The notes: generated from the letters alone by a model not told the origin. A DNA stretch of 64,000 nt from Lewinellaceae bacterium (GCA_020636405.1 JACJXW010000006.1:620001-684000); one strand, 5' to 3'; counted from the first letter of the stretch, positions 26,671 through 36,369 are shown. Program-made: numbers and translations.

Positions 26671-29600
26671 TTATTGTTTTAGCATTTTCATAGCCGCAGT
26701 GTCCTTTCCGTCGCTGATGACAATGGTATAGAACCCGGCCGGCAGGTTTCTGAACTCAAGGATCGTTTCATTTTCTTCCTGGCGCATCCGGAAGGGAACC
26801 GGCTGGCCGAGCAGGCCGAAAACCAGGGCCTGCACTTTATCGGATGCTTTCAGCGAGCGGAGATGGATCTCGTCCCGGAAAGGATTGGGAAATACCTCCC
26901 ACCCTTGAGCAGCTGAAAGGCCTGCCGTTCCGGTAGACAGGAATTCATAGCAATCCTCCCTTGCGCAATCCTGGCTGTTGGTCACGGTCACGCAATACAG
27001 GCCGGGGGCGTCCGGCGAGATAGCCGCACTGTCGTCACCGGTACTCCACTGATAAGAGTACGGTCCCGGATCACCCAGTCCAGTAACGGCGATCAGCCCG
27101 TCCATTTCCACCAACTCGAAAACAGGGGAATCCAGCACCTGAATGGTTATTTCGGCCGTTTCTGCGCAGCCGTGCGTTCCCCAGGCTTCGACCACAAAAG
27201 AAGTGGTAGTGGTGGGGTGCACTACGATCTCGGGAGTTGTCGCTCCGGTACTCCAAAGATAGTTGGGAGCCGGGCTGGCGGTTAGTGTTGCCATTTGTCC
27301 GGCACAGATCTCGTTGGCGCTGCTGGTGGCCTGCAGGTTCAGAGGGGGTATTTGGATGGCTTCCAGCCCTGCCGAAGCAGTGCAGCCGTTGGCGTCCGTC
27401 ACTGTTAGCGACCAGGCGCCGGGGGATTGAATGAAGACCGTAGGCGTAACCTGGCCACCGGACCATTGATAACCGGCAAAGCCGCCGGGGGAACTGATTT
27501 TCACGCCCTGTCCGGAGCAGAAGAAGACGGTATCTGGTTCAAAGGATATTTCTGGCTCAGGGAAAACCTCAACCGTGAACTCAGCAGTTTCGGAGCATCC
27601 ATTCTCATCCCATGCGGTGAGGCTGAAGGCCGTCGTTTGATCGGGCGTCACCGCCAACTGTGGGGTGGTTGCTCCGTTGGCCCAAAGGTAGCTGGCAGCA
27701 GAAGTGGCGCTGAGGGTTACGGACTCCCCGATACAAATGCCATCGTCGCTGCTGCTGATCTGCAGGTTCAAGGGAGGGTATTCAGTGGCCACAAAGGAAT
27801 CAGAGGCGGTACAACCCGCCGCGTTGGTTACTGTAAGCGACCAGGCGCCCGGGCTGTTGGCCAGGACGGTGGGGGTGGTCTGGCCATTGGACCATTGGTA
27901 CTGAGTGAACCCAGCCGGTGCAGTAACTTCTACCCCTTGCCCCGGGCAGAAGGAAATACTGCCGGGTTCCAATGAAAGCTGGGGTGGCGGCAGCACATTT
28001 ACAGTGGCCTCCCCGGTAGCCGGACACCCGTTCCCATCCCAGGCAGTGAGGCTGTAAGTGGCCGTCTGGGAGGGTTGTACGTTGATCTGTGCAGTGGTGG
28101 CGCCGGTGCTCCACAGGTAGCTGTCGGCCGGGCCGGCGCTCAGCGTTATGGGTTGGCCGGGGCAAATGTTGTTGGCGCTGCTGGTGACCGGCAATGTAGC
28201 TGGCTGGCAGAACAGGTATTCTACACAAAGCCGGGGAGCCCAAAAGGGCTGTCCTTCATGGGACTGAGCGGTGCGCCGCCCTTGTCCCTGGACGATAAGG
28301 GCCATCGGGTTTGAAGGGGAATACCCCGGTAGCCTGAGGAGTTCCTGGAGGATAGGAGCCAGGTTAGGCGTTTGCTGTGCCGGCCCCATGTCGCCCACCT
28401 GTTGCCAGTCAGGCGGTTGCCAGTTTACCGAAGCTTGGGTTAGAGGGCGGTTGCTGACGTTAAAATTCGTACCGGCGAAAGGAGCCGGGTTATTGCTGGC
28501 CTCTCCGTAAAAGGCAAGCTGGCAGGGGTTGACGTTGTTGTTGTCTTCTACGGTGAATTGTATCCAGGCTTTGCTGATGATGGCATTCGCCGGAATATCC
28601 AGGCCGGAAAACCGCATGCCGACCCATTGGTCGCCATCATTGGGCTCATTGATCATTTCGAGGTCGGTGCTCGACAAGGTCACGCTGCCGGTGGGGTCTT
28701 CCTCGGCATCGTCCTCCCGGTTGCTGACCTGGCTGCAGGCCTGGATGAAACCTACATAGAAGGCCTGTTCGACGGAGGTAACCGCATTGCCGTTATTATC
28801 CTTAGCTTTGGCTTTGATGTAAAAATTGCCTTCCGACGGAGGCGTCCAGGTCAATTTATAGGGCGCCGAATGATCTACGCCAATGGAATCGCCGTTTACA
28901 AAGAAAGCCACTTCTTCGATGCTGCCGTCACTATCGCTGGCCTGTGCCCGCAGGGTGATCGGCTGGATGGAATAGAAAAAGGCGCCGTCGGCGGGCGAGG
29001 TAACCTCGACGGTTGGCGGGCTGCCGACGGGAATGAACTTCCGGATGGTGAAGTAATCCAGCACCTCCCCATTGACACCGATGAATTTCAGGTCCAGGCG
29101 TGTGCCAGTGACTTCCAGCGAGAGCGAGCCCAGCGTGAGGGCATTGTAGAACATTACCGGATGGTCGAGGGGCGCATTGGAGACTTTGCCGGAAGAACCG
29201 GCGCAGGTATAGACCGCACCCTTGCCGGCGGCCGCCCCGAATGCCTCTTTCTGGTAGGCGCCATCCCCGTCTATACGCCCATCGCCATTGTCCAGCACCA
29301 TAGAAGGCTGCACGCTGTTGGAAGGGCCGTAGTGGCCATTGAGGAGGTACGAGCGTTCATAGGAATGGCTGTGGCCGGATAACACCAGGTCTACCCCGGC
29401 GGCTTCCAGAATGGGCAACACATTCTCCCGCATATCGATCAACTCGTTATCCTGATCGGAATCGTGCGACCCTTTAGAGTAGGGCGGATGATGAAAGAAA
29501 ACAACGAGCCAGTCCTGCTGGGAGGCATTGAGGTCGTTTTCCAACCATACAAGCATGGGGTCCCCTGGCGCTCTTCCGGAATCGTGAGAATCCAGGACGA

Positions 29601-31149
29601 CAAAATGAATATTGGCAAAATCGAAAGAATAGTAAGCTTCCGTTCCCGAGGCCAGGCCCCCTGCCTCTCCGTTTTTTGGGAAGGTGAAAATGTCGAAGTA
29701 AGGGCCAGACTGGTCGGCGGCGCTGGCGCTGTGGAAATCGTGATTACCCGGCGTTGACCACATGACGGACTGGATGAGCTTATCCTCGTACATGTTTTCA
29801 AAGATAGCCTTCTGGTATTCGGAATCTTTTCCATTGTCGTAGGCGTTGTCGCCCAGCAGGAGGATGAGGTCGGTAAAATTATCCCCAACATAGCTGTAAT
29901 AGCCATCCCGTACGTCGCGGGCATTATTATCGGCAGTGCCGCAGTCGCCCAGCACCCAGGCGCGAACGGGTTGAACGGTGCCGGGCGGCGGGGAAGTTTT
30001 GAAGAAATGATCGGCAGTGCCGCCGGCAAGTACGCCATTGGCATCGCCGATAGCATAGTAGTAACGCGTATTGGGCTGCAGAGCAGATAGCTTGATCTCG
30101 TGGTTGGTTCGGGAACCACTTTGCACCATAGTTTGGGTGAGGTTATCCGGGTTGGCGCCGTACCAGACTTTGCTGCTGGTGGCGGTATTGGTCCGCCATC
30201 TGATGATCATGCTGGTAGGCGTGCCGGACTGGAGGTAGGGGCCCCGGATAACACTAACCAGGGATTCCGCAACCGGGGCGTCATATCCTCCCGGCGAAAC
30301 AGCAAAGGGGTATCCTGATGCGTTCGGGCCACCAGGCTGTTTACCGTCGGGCCTGCCCGGGGAGGGGGGCGGGAGCGCTCTTTTCTGCTGTTGCATCAGC
30401 CGGATGGCCTCCGCTTTTTTTTGCAGCCACTTATCCTTTCGGGGTAGCGGTTGCATAATGTGTTCAATGCGGCGGATGGCTGCGGGGTAGTCCTGGTTGG
30501 CCATTTCGAGGTCTACCAGGCGGCTTTGCAGGGAAATGATATCTCCCAGCCGCTGGATGCCTTTTTCCAGGGCGGCAATAGCCTGGCGGTAATCACCGGG
30601 ATAGGCCAGCAGAATGCCGTCCGCCAGGAGGAAGTAATCATCTGGCCGGATGGCGTTGTCATTTTTTAGCGTAGCCATTTGACGCAGGTCCGCCAGTGCC
30701 TGGAGGTACGCTCCCGATTTTTGATAAATGGATGCCCGTGTTCCATACCCAAAGGGGTTATCCGGTTCCTGTTCGAGGAAGGAATTGATGTGGAAAAGGG
30801 CTTTTTGAAACTCGTTGGTATCCCGGTAAAGCTGGGCAAGGGGCAGGTGGCAGGCGAGGTAGGCCGGTTCCATTTGCAGAACGGTATGGAAATCCTTCAG
30901 GGCCAGGCCGATGTCTCCGTGTTCCTGGTATAACATGCCGCGCTCAAAGCGCAGCAGGACATCATCCGGTTGCGCTTCGATCTGGCGGTTTTTCCGTTCG
31001 ATAGCCTCGTGGAGGCTGCCATGCGCCAGCGCATTCGTCAGCGGCAATCCCAGGGCCATCAATAACAATAATGCCCAACTGCTCTTCCTCCTCATCCTTT
31101 GGATCATCATTCCCCAAAGGATACTAAAGGAATGTACCTTCTTTTTCAT
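26671..31149 (-). CDS. Giant surface protein: TPR repeats, purple acid phosphatase-like domain, Ig-like repeats, T9SS sorting domain
   Basis: 1492 residues. A signal-like segment (SSWALLLLMALGLPLTNALA) begins near residue 24; a start at an internal Met (31095) would suit it better. Four to six TPR repeats lie at about 45-250. A Pro/Gly linker leads to a fibronectin-like purple acid phosphatase N-domain (about 300-385, RGPYLQSGTPTSMIIRWRT). The metallophosphoesterase domain spans about 390-625: LGDCGTADNN, LLLGDNAYDNGKDSEYQ, STPGNHDFHSA, FHHPPYSKGSHD, LVLSGHSHSYERSY. Then come an Ig-like domain, a DNRLRE-like beta domain, about six alternating Ig-like repeats (YLWSTGATT / YQWSNGQTT types) and a T9SS tail (VFPNPFRDEIHLRS). 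Likely a cell-surface phosphatase/phosphodiesterase. Confidence 0.9.
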   Translation of the reverse strand: MKKKVHSFSILWGMMIQRMRRKSSWALLLLMALGLPLTNALAHGSLHEAIERKNRQIEAQPDDVLLRFERGMLYQEHGDIGLALKDFHTVLQMEPAYLACHLPLAQLYRDTNEFQKALFHINSFLEQEPDNPFGYGTRASIYQKSGAYLQALADLRQMATLKNDNAIRPDDYFLLADGILLAYPGDYRQAIAALEKGIQRLGDIISLQSRLVDLEMANQDYPAAIRRIEHIMQPLPRKDKWLQKKAEAIRLMQQQKRALPPPSPGRPDGKQPGGPNASGYPFAVSPGGYDAPVAESLVSVIRGPYLQSGTPTSMIIRWRTNTATSSKVWYGANPDNLTQTMVQSGSRTNHEIKLSALQPNTRYYYAIGDANGVLAGGTADHFFKTSPPPGTVQPVRAWVLGDCGTADNNARDVRDGYYSYVGDNFTDLILLLGDNAYDNGKDSEYQKAIFENMYEDKLIQSVMWSTPGNHDFHSASAADQSGPYFDIFTFPKNGEAGGLASGTEAYYSFDFANIHFVVLDSHDSGRAPGDPMLVWLENDLNASQQDWLVVFFHHPPYSKGSHDSDQDNELIDMRENVLPILEAAGVDLVLSGHSHSYERSYLLNGHYGPSNSVQPSMVLDNGDGRIDGDGAYQKEAFGAAAGKGAVYTCAGSSGKVSNAPLDHPVMFYNALTLGSLSLEVTGTRLDLKFIGVNGEVLDYFTIRKFIPVGSPPTVEVTSPADGAFFYSIQPITLRAQASDSDGSIEEVAFFVNGDSIGVDHSAPYKLTWTPPSEGNFYIKAKAKDNNGNAVTSVEQAFYVGFIQACSQVSNREDDAEEDPTGSVTLSSTDLEMINEPNDGDQWVGMRFSGLDIPANAIISKAWIQFTVEDNNNVNPCQLAFYGEASNNPAPFAGTNFNVSNRPLTQASVNWQPPDWQQVGDMGPAQQTPNLAPILQELLRLPGYSPSNPMALIVQGQGRRTAQSHEGQPFWAPRLCVEYLFCQPATLPVTSSANNICPGQPITLSAGPADSYLWSTGATTAQINVQPSQTATYSLTAWDGNGCPATGEATVNVLPPPQLSLEPGSISFCPGQGVEVTAPAGFTQYQWSNGQTTPTVLANSPGAWSLTVTNAAGCTASDSFVATEYPPLNLQISSSDDGICIGESVTLSATSAASYLWANGATTPQLAVTPDQTTAFSLTAWDENGCSETAEFTVEVFPEPEISFEPDTVFFCSGQGVKISSPGGFAGYQWSGGQVTPTVFIQSPGAWSLTVTDANGCTASAGLEAIQIPPLNLQATSSANEICAGQMATLTASPAPNYLWSTGATTPEIVVHPTTTTSFVVEAWGTHGCAETAEITIQVLDSPVFELVEMDGLIAVTGLGDPGPYSYQWSTGDDSAAISPDAPGLYCVTVTNSQDCAREDCYEFLSTGTAGLSAAQGWEVFPNPFRDEIHLRSLKASDKVQALVFGLLGQPVPFRMRQEENETILEFRNLPAGFYTIVISDGKDTAAMKMLKQ

Positions 31150-31280
31150 AGTGGCATAAATTGAGAGTGTATGGGGGGATGTTTATTAATACGCAGTTTT
31201 TTCCATTCGTGTTGCTTCAGGCAAAAGGCAAAATTTTTGACGGTAGCTTCGTATATTGCTGCCAACCAAGCCCTCAAACC

Positions 31281-31802
31281 ATGCAATTGCCAGAAGTAAT
31301 AGAAACCCAACGCTTGCTGATCCGCCCTTTCCAATCCAAAGATCTTCCGTTTTTCCTGGAATTCATGCTCGATGAAATGGCCACGGAGTACTTATCCTTT
31401 ACCGATAGCCAGAAAACGCCAGAAGGCGCCAGGGCTTTATTCTGGCAGGTGGTTGAAAGCTACAGTACCGATGACCCTACCCTGGCCCTGGTTATCGAAG
31501 ATAAGGAAAACGGTTATTTCATGGGGTCCTGTGGAGGTGCGCCCCTGGCGGAGGAAGGCGTCGTGGAATGTTATTACAGCCTGCTTCCGAAATACTGGGG
31601 CATGGGTTTCGCCACCGAGGCGTCCAAGGCTCTGGTCGGGTATCTGCTGAGCCTGAATGAAGTCAGGGTGGTCAAAGCCTTCGTCAGCCCCTACAACCCC
31701 CGTAGTATTCACGTTGCCGAACGGATAGGCATGCAGGCCCTGGGGCAGGCCCGGCATCCGCTATCCGGCCAGGAAGGGTTGATGTACGAAAAGAGGAAGT
31801 GA
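31281..31802 (+). CDS. GNAT family N-acetyltransferase, RimJ/RimL type
   Basis: 173 residues from ATG 31281, where the family motif begins at once (VIETQRLLIRPFQSKDLPFF). A longer frame back to 31161 has no family similarity. The CoA site is in YSLLPKYWGMGFATEASKAL and the final motif is YNPRSIHVAERIGMQALGQ. Acetylates an unknown amine, in this group often a protein N-terminus or small molecule. Ends 44 bases from a convergent M1 peptidase gene. Confidence 0.88.
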   Translation: MQLPEVIETQRLLIRPFQSKDLPFFLEFMLDEMATEYLSFTDSQKTPEGARALFWQVVESYSTDDPTLALVIEDKENGYFMGSCGGAPLAEEGVVECYYSLLPKYWGMGFATEASKALVGYLLSLNEVRVVKAFVSPYNPRSIHVAERIGMQALGQARHPLSGQEGLMYEKRK

Positions 31803-31845
31803 GGTATATGCTTCAATTCTTCTGGATGCCCATATCGTTTCGCCA

Positions 31846-33441
31846 TTACTCAGAGAACAACAACCACGTTTCCGGGTCCAGTACGATCTTTCCGGGCTCA
31901 AACTTGCATTTTACGGTGGCTTCCATTGTTTTTTCCTTGACTTCTACTGTCCAGGTTTGAGCGGTAGCCCCATCGGCGCCGATGGCCCGGATGTCCAGCG
32001 GAAAAACAAAGGCCGGGCCATCCTGAAGTTGCCGGATCTTAAAGCGCAGGCGTTTCCTTTTCGGTTTGTCCCATTCCACCTTTAATTGCGGTTGTCCTGG
32101 GCGGTAGATCCATTGCTGGAAGAACCAGGAGAGCTCCTGCCCACTGGCCGCTTCCATGGTGCGCTGAAAGTCGGCGGTTAAGGCATTGCGGCCGGCATAC
32201 TGTGCGTAGTACTGCCGCAGGCCGTTCCAGAAAGCTGCTTCCCCGACTTGCCGCCGCAGCATGTGCAGCACCCATGCCCCTTTCTGGTAGGAATTGGGGT
32301 TGAGCAAGGCATTCCAGTCGGTAACGGCCGTGTCGACGATGGGCGCCATTTTGCGTTTGGAAAAGGACACTACCTGCTGCCGTTCCGATTGCAGGCGTTC
32401 TGCCAGCCTGTCCCTGCCGTATTGGTGCTCCATGTACAGGTCGGCCCCATAGGTAGCGAAGCCCTCGCTGAGCCAGATGTGGAACCAGTTCTGTTCGGAG
32501 GCACTGTTGCCGAACCACTGGTGGGCGATCTCGTGGGCAATGAGGTCCTCTTCGGATTGCTTTCCATCCACTGAATTTTCGTAGTAGAAGATGTTGCTGG
32601 CGTTTTCCATCCCTCCGTAACGCGTTTTCGACTGTACATTGGCCAGCTTGCGGTAGGGGTAGGGGCCAATGTGGCCGATGAAGAACTGCAGGACTCCCGT
32701 GGCCAGGCTGTAGTCGTAGTACCCTGCCTCCCGGTCCTGCCGGTATACCCAGCTGGTGACAGGTATGCCTTCTACCTCCCCGGCCAGTTGCACGCCGAAA
32801 CGGGCCGCGCCGAAGACCGCCACCTTCATGGGCAGGGGCACGTCTTCCCGCCAATGGGTCAACTTGGTTTCGTCGTCCAGGTTGGTTTCTTCTATTTGTA
32901 TGCCATTGGCCACGACCTGGTAGTGGTCCGGGGCGGTTACGATGAAATCCACGGAAGCCTTATCGGAAGGGTGGTCTATGCACGGCAGCCAGTGGTGGGC
33001 GCGGTTGGGCCAGTTGTCGCCGAAAAAAGTGCGGTCCCCGTATTTGTTCCGGTCGATGATCAGCCCGTCGGCGGGGATGCCCTGGTATTCGATGCGGAAG
33101 GTGCGTTCCTGGCCGGCTCCAACAGCGGGTTTGGGGAAAATGGTGAGCTGCTCGCCCTCGTGGCGGTACTCCACAGGGTTTTCACCTTCGCGGACAGAGC
33201 TCACGTTCATGCCTTTGCCGTCTTCCCCTGCGGTCACCAAGTCGAGGGTGAAGCTGGAAAGGGGCTGGAGGAATTTGATGCGAACCGTCGCCGAAGCCTT
33301 TATCTGGTCTGTTTGGTCGGACAGTTCCAACTGGAAAGTGTAATGTTGCACATCCAGCCGGGCCAGGCGGGGGATGGCCGGCTGGCTGATCGCAGGAGCA
33401 GTGAAAATCATCAGGAGAAGGCAGGCGGCAAGGTGGCGCAT
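31846..33441 (-). CDS. M1 family aminopeptidase, exported
   Basis: 531 residues with a signal peptide (HLAACLLLMIFTAPAIS, cleavage near QPAIPRL). The N-terminal saddle domain is followed by the catalytic domain. The substrate-binding GAMEN motif is replaced by GGMENASNIFYYENS, and the zinc site is LIAHEIAHQWFGNSASEQNW (near residue 300), with the third ligand in LSEGFATYGADLY. The C-terminal part is short (about 150 residues, ending in a beta domain), so this is a compact M1 enzyme without the large C-terminal helical domain. Probably periplasmic. Confidence 0.93.
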   Translation of the reverse strand: MRHLAACLLLMIFTAPAISQPAIPRLARLDVQHYTFQLELSDQTDQIKASATVRIKFLQPLSSFTLDLVTAGEDGKGMNVSSVREGENPVEYRHEGEQLTIFPKPAVGAGQERTFRIEYQGIPADGLIIDRNKYGDRTFFGDNWPNRAHHWLPCIDHPSDKASVDFIVTAPDHYQVVANGIQIEETNLDDETKLTHWREDVPLPMKVAVFGAARFGVQLAGEVEGIPVTSWVYRQDREAGYYDYSLATGVLQFFIGHIGPYPYRKLANVQSKTRYGGMENASNIFYYENSVDGKQSEEDLIAHEIAHQWFGNSASEQNWFHIWLSEGFATYGADLYMEHQYGRDRLAERLQSERQQVVSFSKRKMAPIVDTAVTDWNALLNPNSYQKGAWVLHMLRRQVGEAAFWNGLRQYYAQYAGRNALTADFQRTMEAASGQELSWFFQQWIYRPGQPQLKVEWDKPKRKRLRFKIRQLQDGPAFVFPLDIRAIGADGATAQTWTVEVKEKTMEATVKCKFEPGKIVLDPETWLLFSE

Positions 33442-33721
33442 GGAAAATATTTATTTGGAAGGCTAAAATAGGGAGCTTCTGCTTATTTGTGGGCTTTTTG
33501 AGGGAGGATATTCTTCTTGTCATCCTATCTTTCCATAGGAGCTTTGCTTTCCCTCTTGAGGGGGATCAGGGGCATAGCCTCAGGTTTAGGAATTCAAAAT
33601 ACCTGTGCACTGAAACAGGGGGTGAAGATCTCCGGGGCAGGTTAAAATTGATGTACGCAATCGGGCCCGGACTATGCGTTTTTCTTCCAAAACCCCTACC
33701 TTCGATCCTAAAAACCACGAC

Positions 33722-34633
33722 ATGCGTTCCCAGTTAGCCCTGGCCCTTTTGGCCCTCTTATTTTCCTGTTCCGAACCCGCAACCCGAAAAGATATGGATC
33801 CTGAAAAAGCAGCAACCTTCGACTGGCAGGGCCACCGCGGCGCCCGCGGCCTGTTGCCCGAAAATACCGTGCCGGCCTTTCTAAAGGCCCTGGAGTACCC
33901 CCAGGTAAAAACCCTGGAGCTGGACCTGGCGGTGAGCCAGGACGGCCTGCTGGTCGTCTCCCACGAGCCCTGGATGAACTACAAGATCTGCAGCCATCCG
34001 GACGGGCGGCCCGTCCTGGAAAACGAGGAGGACGAATTGATCCTTTACCAAATGCCTTACGACTCCATCCGGCAGTACGATTGCGGCAGCCGCGGCAATG
34101 CCGGTTATCCGCAACAAAAGGCCATGCCTGTTCACAAGCCGTTATTCCGCGAGGTAGTCCGGGCGGCAGAACAATACTGCCAGGAAAAAGGCCGCCCGAT
34201 GCCCCGCTACAACATTGAGATCAAGTTCGAGCCCGAATACGTGGGCGTCAAAGCGCCCGATGCGGAAACCTTCGCCCGCCTGGTGCTGGAGGAGATTACG
34301 CGCCTGGGGATCAAAGAGCGCTGCTGCATACAGTCCTTCGACGTGGGGCCCCTGCAGCACCTCCATCGCATGGACCCCGGCCTGTTCACCGCCCTGCTCA
34401 TCGATAACGCCCACGGCGTGGAGGACAACCTGAACGAACTGGGCTACCTCCCCAACGCCTACAGCCCCTACTACAAGCTCGTGACCGCCAATATGGTGAA
34501 AATCGTGCACGATAAAGGCCTGCTCCTCATCCCCTGGACGGTGAACGATACCACCGCCATGAAAGCCCTCATCGCCCTGGGGGTGGACGGTATTATTACG
34601 GACTACCCGAATTTGATCGGGGCGGTGGAGTAG
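33722..34633 (+). CDS. Glycerophosphodiester phosphodiesterase, lipoprotein
   Basis: 303 residues from ATG 33722, giving a lipobox (LALALLALLFSCSEP). The GDPD TIM-barrel motifs are complete: WQGHRGARGLLPENTVPAF (catalytic His and binding Arg/Glu), LELDLAVSQDGLLVVSHEPW (Asp and second His), YNIEIKFEPE (Glu), and PWTVNDTTAMKALIALGVDG near the end. It hydrolyses glycerophosphodiesters to glycerol-3-phosphate. It marks the left border of the Rhs/toxin island that follows. The preceding gap (33442-33721) shows no gene. Confidence 0.93.
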   Translation: MRSQLALALLALLFSCSEPATRKDMDPEKAATFDWQGHRGARGLLPENTVPAFLKALEYPQVKTLELDLAVSQDGLLVVSHEPWMNYKICSHPDGRPVLENEEDELILYQMPYDSIRQYDCGSRGNAGYPQQKAMPVHKPLFREVVRAAEQYCQEKGRPMPRYNIEIKFEPEYVGVKAPDAETFARLVLEEITRLGIKERCCIQSFDVGPLQHLHRMDPGLFTALLIDNAHGVEDNLNELGYLPNAYSPYYKLVTANMVKIVHDKGLLLIPWTVNDTTAMKALIALGVDGIITDYPNLIGAVE

Positions 34634-34694
34634 GGGGGGAAGCGGCTGCGCTCCGAATTCTGCTTTCCGCCTTACTCGTATACGTATAGGGCCC

Positions 34695-34808
34695 AAACCG
34701 CTGGCAAGTGAGCGCAGTTGGGTATCCCCATATGATTATGTGCAGAATAACCCGATTTTGAGAATTGATCCAACAGGGGCGTTAGACTGGATCTATGACC
34801 AACAGTAA
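34695..34808 (+). pseudogene. Rhs core 3' fragment (copy A), toxin tip lost
   Basis: In one frame it reads KPLASERSWVSPYDYVQNNP, then ILRIDPTGALDWIYDQQ and a stop. That is the last 30 residues of an Rhs repeat-associated core including the DPTG/DPDG boundary motif, after which a toxin domain should start; only nine residues remain. The upstream core is missing; the reading frame before 34695 does not match. The candidate immunity gene at 34854 is retained. Confidence 0.8.
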
Positions 34809-34853
34809 GATACCGTTGAAAGGTAACCCTGCCTTAAAGTAAAAATCAAATTC

Positions 34854-35213
34854 ATGATCACTAAAAATATCATTAATAAAGTACTCTGGTCAACTATTGA
34901 AGATTATAGTGGGTTATGGGAAATTGTATGGGAGATAAATTCTCTCATTGAAGGAGCTGATAGCAGAGCCATAGCCAAGGAAGTTTTGGCTCTTTTGAAA
35001 AATCATGGTTTGATAGAGTATTATTTTGCTAAATGGGGGCAAGAGGGTTTAAAAAAGATATCCGAAAGTGAAATGCGAGAACTTTTAGAAGAAGATCAAT
35101 ATTGGGCTCCCCCATCAATCGATCAAGATTGTATGAAAGTTGGTACTACTCAAAAAGGAGAAGAATATTATTACGAAGACAAAATTAGGTCAACTTCTCC
35201 TTTTCTCCCCTGA
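34854..35213 (+). CDS. Hypothetical protein, likely orphan immunity protein
   Basis: 119 residues, helical at the N-terminus (IINKVLWSTIEDYSGLWEIV; SRAIAKEVLALLKNHGLIEYY), with acidic Glu/Asp clusters. It is clearly AT-richer than the chromosomal genes around the island, as are all tip and immunity genes here. It follows the truncated Rhs tip of copy A by 45 bases, which is the place of an immunity gene. I recognise no family; the immunity role comes from position only. Confidence 0.5.
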   Translation: MITKNIINKVLWSTIEDYSGLWEIVWEINSLIEGADSRAIAKEVLALLKNHGLIEYYFAKWGQEGLKKISESEMRELLEEDQYWAPPSIDQDCMKVGTTQKGEEYYYEDKIRSTSPFLP

Positions 35214-35253
35214 TGTGAAACTGCCCAGTCCCGAAAGCGTTCGGAGCAGGCTG

Positions 35254-35288
35254 AAGCGGCCTTGGCCTTTATCTAATGCCGCTTTGGA
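35254..35288. repeat. Repeat R4, copy 1
   Basis: A 34-base sequence starting AGCGGCCTTGGC and ending GATGCCGCTTTGG-like (here TAATGCCGCTTTGG) also occurs at 37052-37085. It is an inverted repeat (AGCGGC ... GCCGCT). Both copies stand immediately after an immunity-type gene. Confidence 0.6.
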
Positions 35289-35301
35289 TGAGTAGAATGT
35301 T

Positions 35302-35469
35302 CCCCGCTACCGGGCGGAGTATTTTCACCAGGATTATCCCGACCCTACGGGTACGGGACAAGCTCTTGGTAACACGCGGCTGGTGTTCTCCGACTTCAAC
35401 CAGGACGGCATCGTGGGCCTGGGAGAAGACGGCCCGGCTACGCCGTTGAATGAGTTGGAGATCACGCAG
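35302..35469 (+). pseudogene. Rhs core fragment (copy B, 5' part)
   Basis: Reads RYRAEYFHQDYPDPTGTGQA, then LGNTRLVFSDFNQDGIVGLG, to NELEITQ in frame 1, with no start and no upstream core. At 35470 a mosaic hairpin element of about 72 bases begins and shifts the frame by +1; the core resumes in the downstream frame (see 35450-36331). Confidence 0.8.
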
Positions 35470-36331
35470 GCTGGAGCGCACCGCCGTCGCCAGAGGCTAT
35501 GGCGGTCAAAGAGCGGAAGCCCCGGCATTTATCGCCGGGAAGAGCCATTACTACCCGTTTGGCATGAACCATCTCGGCCCGTGGTATGAGACAGTAGCGC
35601 CGGAGAACAAGCACCTGTATAATGGCAAGGAGCTGAATGGGGATTATGAGATCAACCTCATGGATTATGGGGCAAGGTGGTATGACCCAGCTATTGGAAG
35701 ATGGAATGCAGTGGACCCGATGGCAGAGGAGTATTACCCTTATTCACCTTATAATTATACATTAGGGAATCCAATTAGCCTCATCGATCCGAACGGGATG
35801 AGCGTTGATGATATTTATTTCCTTTTCTGGCCAGGAGATGAGGATAAGCCAGGACATGCTGCCGTTGCTATTGATGAATATGATGAAGAAGGCAACAAAA
35901 CAGGAAATGTCATAGTATTTGAAATATTCCCAGGGGAAGAATACGGCACTTTTGATATGCCTACTTCAAATATGGATGCTGACTACAAAGTTACTACAGG
36001 AAAAAGTTTAGAGGAAATAGAAAGGTCTAAATCACCGACAGGAATAATCCAAATTTCTACTACTCCGAGCCAAGATAAAGAAGCCACTTCTTCGCTTTCC
36101 GATATGAAAAATAATGCTGATGCTACTGAAAACAAATACAATGCGGAAAGTAATAACTGTTGCGATATTGTAACCAAGGCATTAGATTCTGTTTATCCTG
36201 ATAGTGATAATTTAGGCAACTCTCGAGTTGATTTTAAAGTCAAGGGTTGGACTATGAAGACGGGAGATGTTACAAACCCTAATAAGCTTAAGGAAAAAAA
36301 CAGGAGCAGCCGTTATAAAAGGGGAAAATAG
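35450..36331 (+). CDS. Rhs core 3' part with papain-like (NlpC/P60-related) toxin tip (copy B)
   Basis: 293 residues if read from ATG 35450, though the first 30 come from the inserted hairpin element. Core: SHYYPFGMNHLGPWYE, KHLYNGKELNGDYEINLMDY, RWYDPAIGRWNAVDPMAEEY, ending LIDPNGM. The unique tip (about 122-293, AT-rich) carries PGHAAVAIDE (His136) and, about 100 residues later, YNAESNNCCDIVTKAL (Cys237/238). That His-first, Cys-later order is typical of circularly permuted papain-like/NlpC-P60 or LRAT-type hydrolases. Without a full Rhs it would need recombination to be delivered. The next gene encodes an exported candidate immunity protein. Confidence 0.75.
   Translation: MSWRSRRLERTAVARGYGGQRAEAPAFIAGKSHYYPFGMNHLGPWYETVAPENKHLYNGKELNGDYEINLMDYGARWYDPAIGRWNAVDPMAEEYYPYSPYNYTLGNPISLIDPNGMSVDDIYFLFWPGDEDKPGHAAVAIDEYDEEGNKTGNVIVFEIFPGEEYGTFDMPTSNMDADYKVTTGKSLEEIERSKSPTGIIQISTTPSQDKEATSSLSDMKNNADATENKYNAESNNCCDIVTKALDSVYPDSDNLGNSRVDFKVKGWTMKTGDVTNPNKLKEKNRSSRYKRGK
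35470..35541. repeat. Mosaic hairpin element at Rhs site 3 (copy B)
   Basis: Composed of a GCTGGAGCG head, a module with the hairpin CCGCC...GGCGG, and the hairpin CCCGGC-ATTTATC-GCCGGG (35521-35539). Copy C shows the uninterrupted site (ITQEAHYYPF), which proves insertion. The same insertion point is used in copies D and E. Confidence 0.8.
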
Positions 36332-36369
36332 GGATTATGATGCCGGAGCACCCCAAAAATACCTAAACA

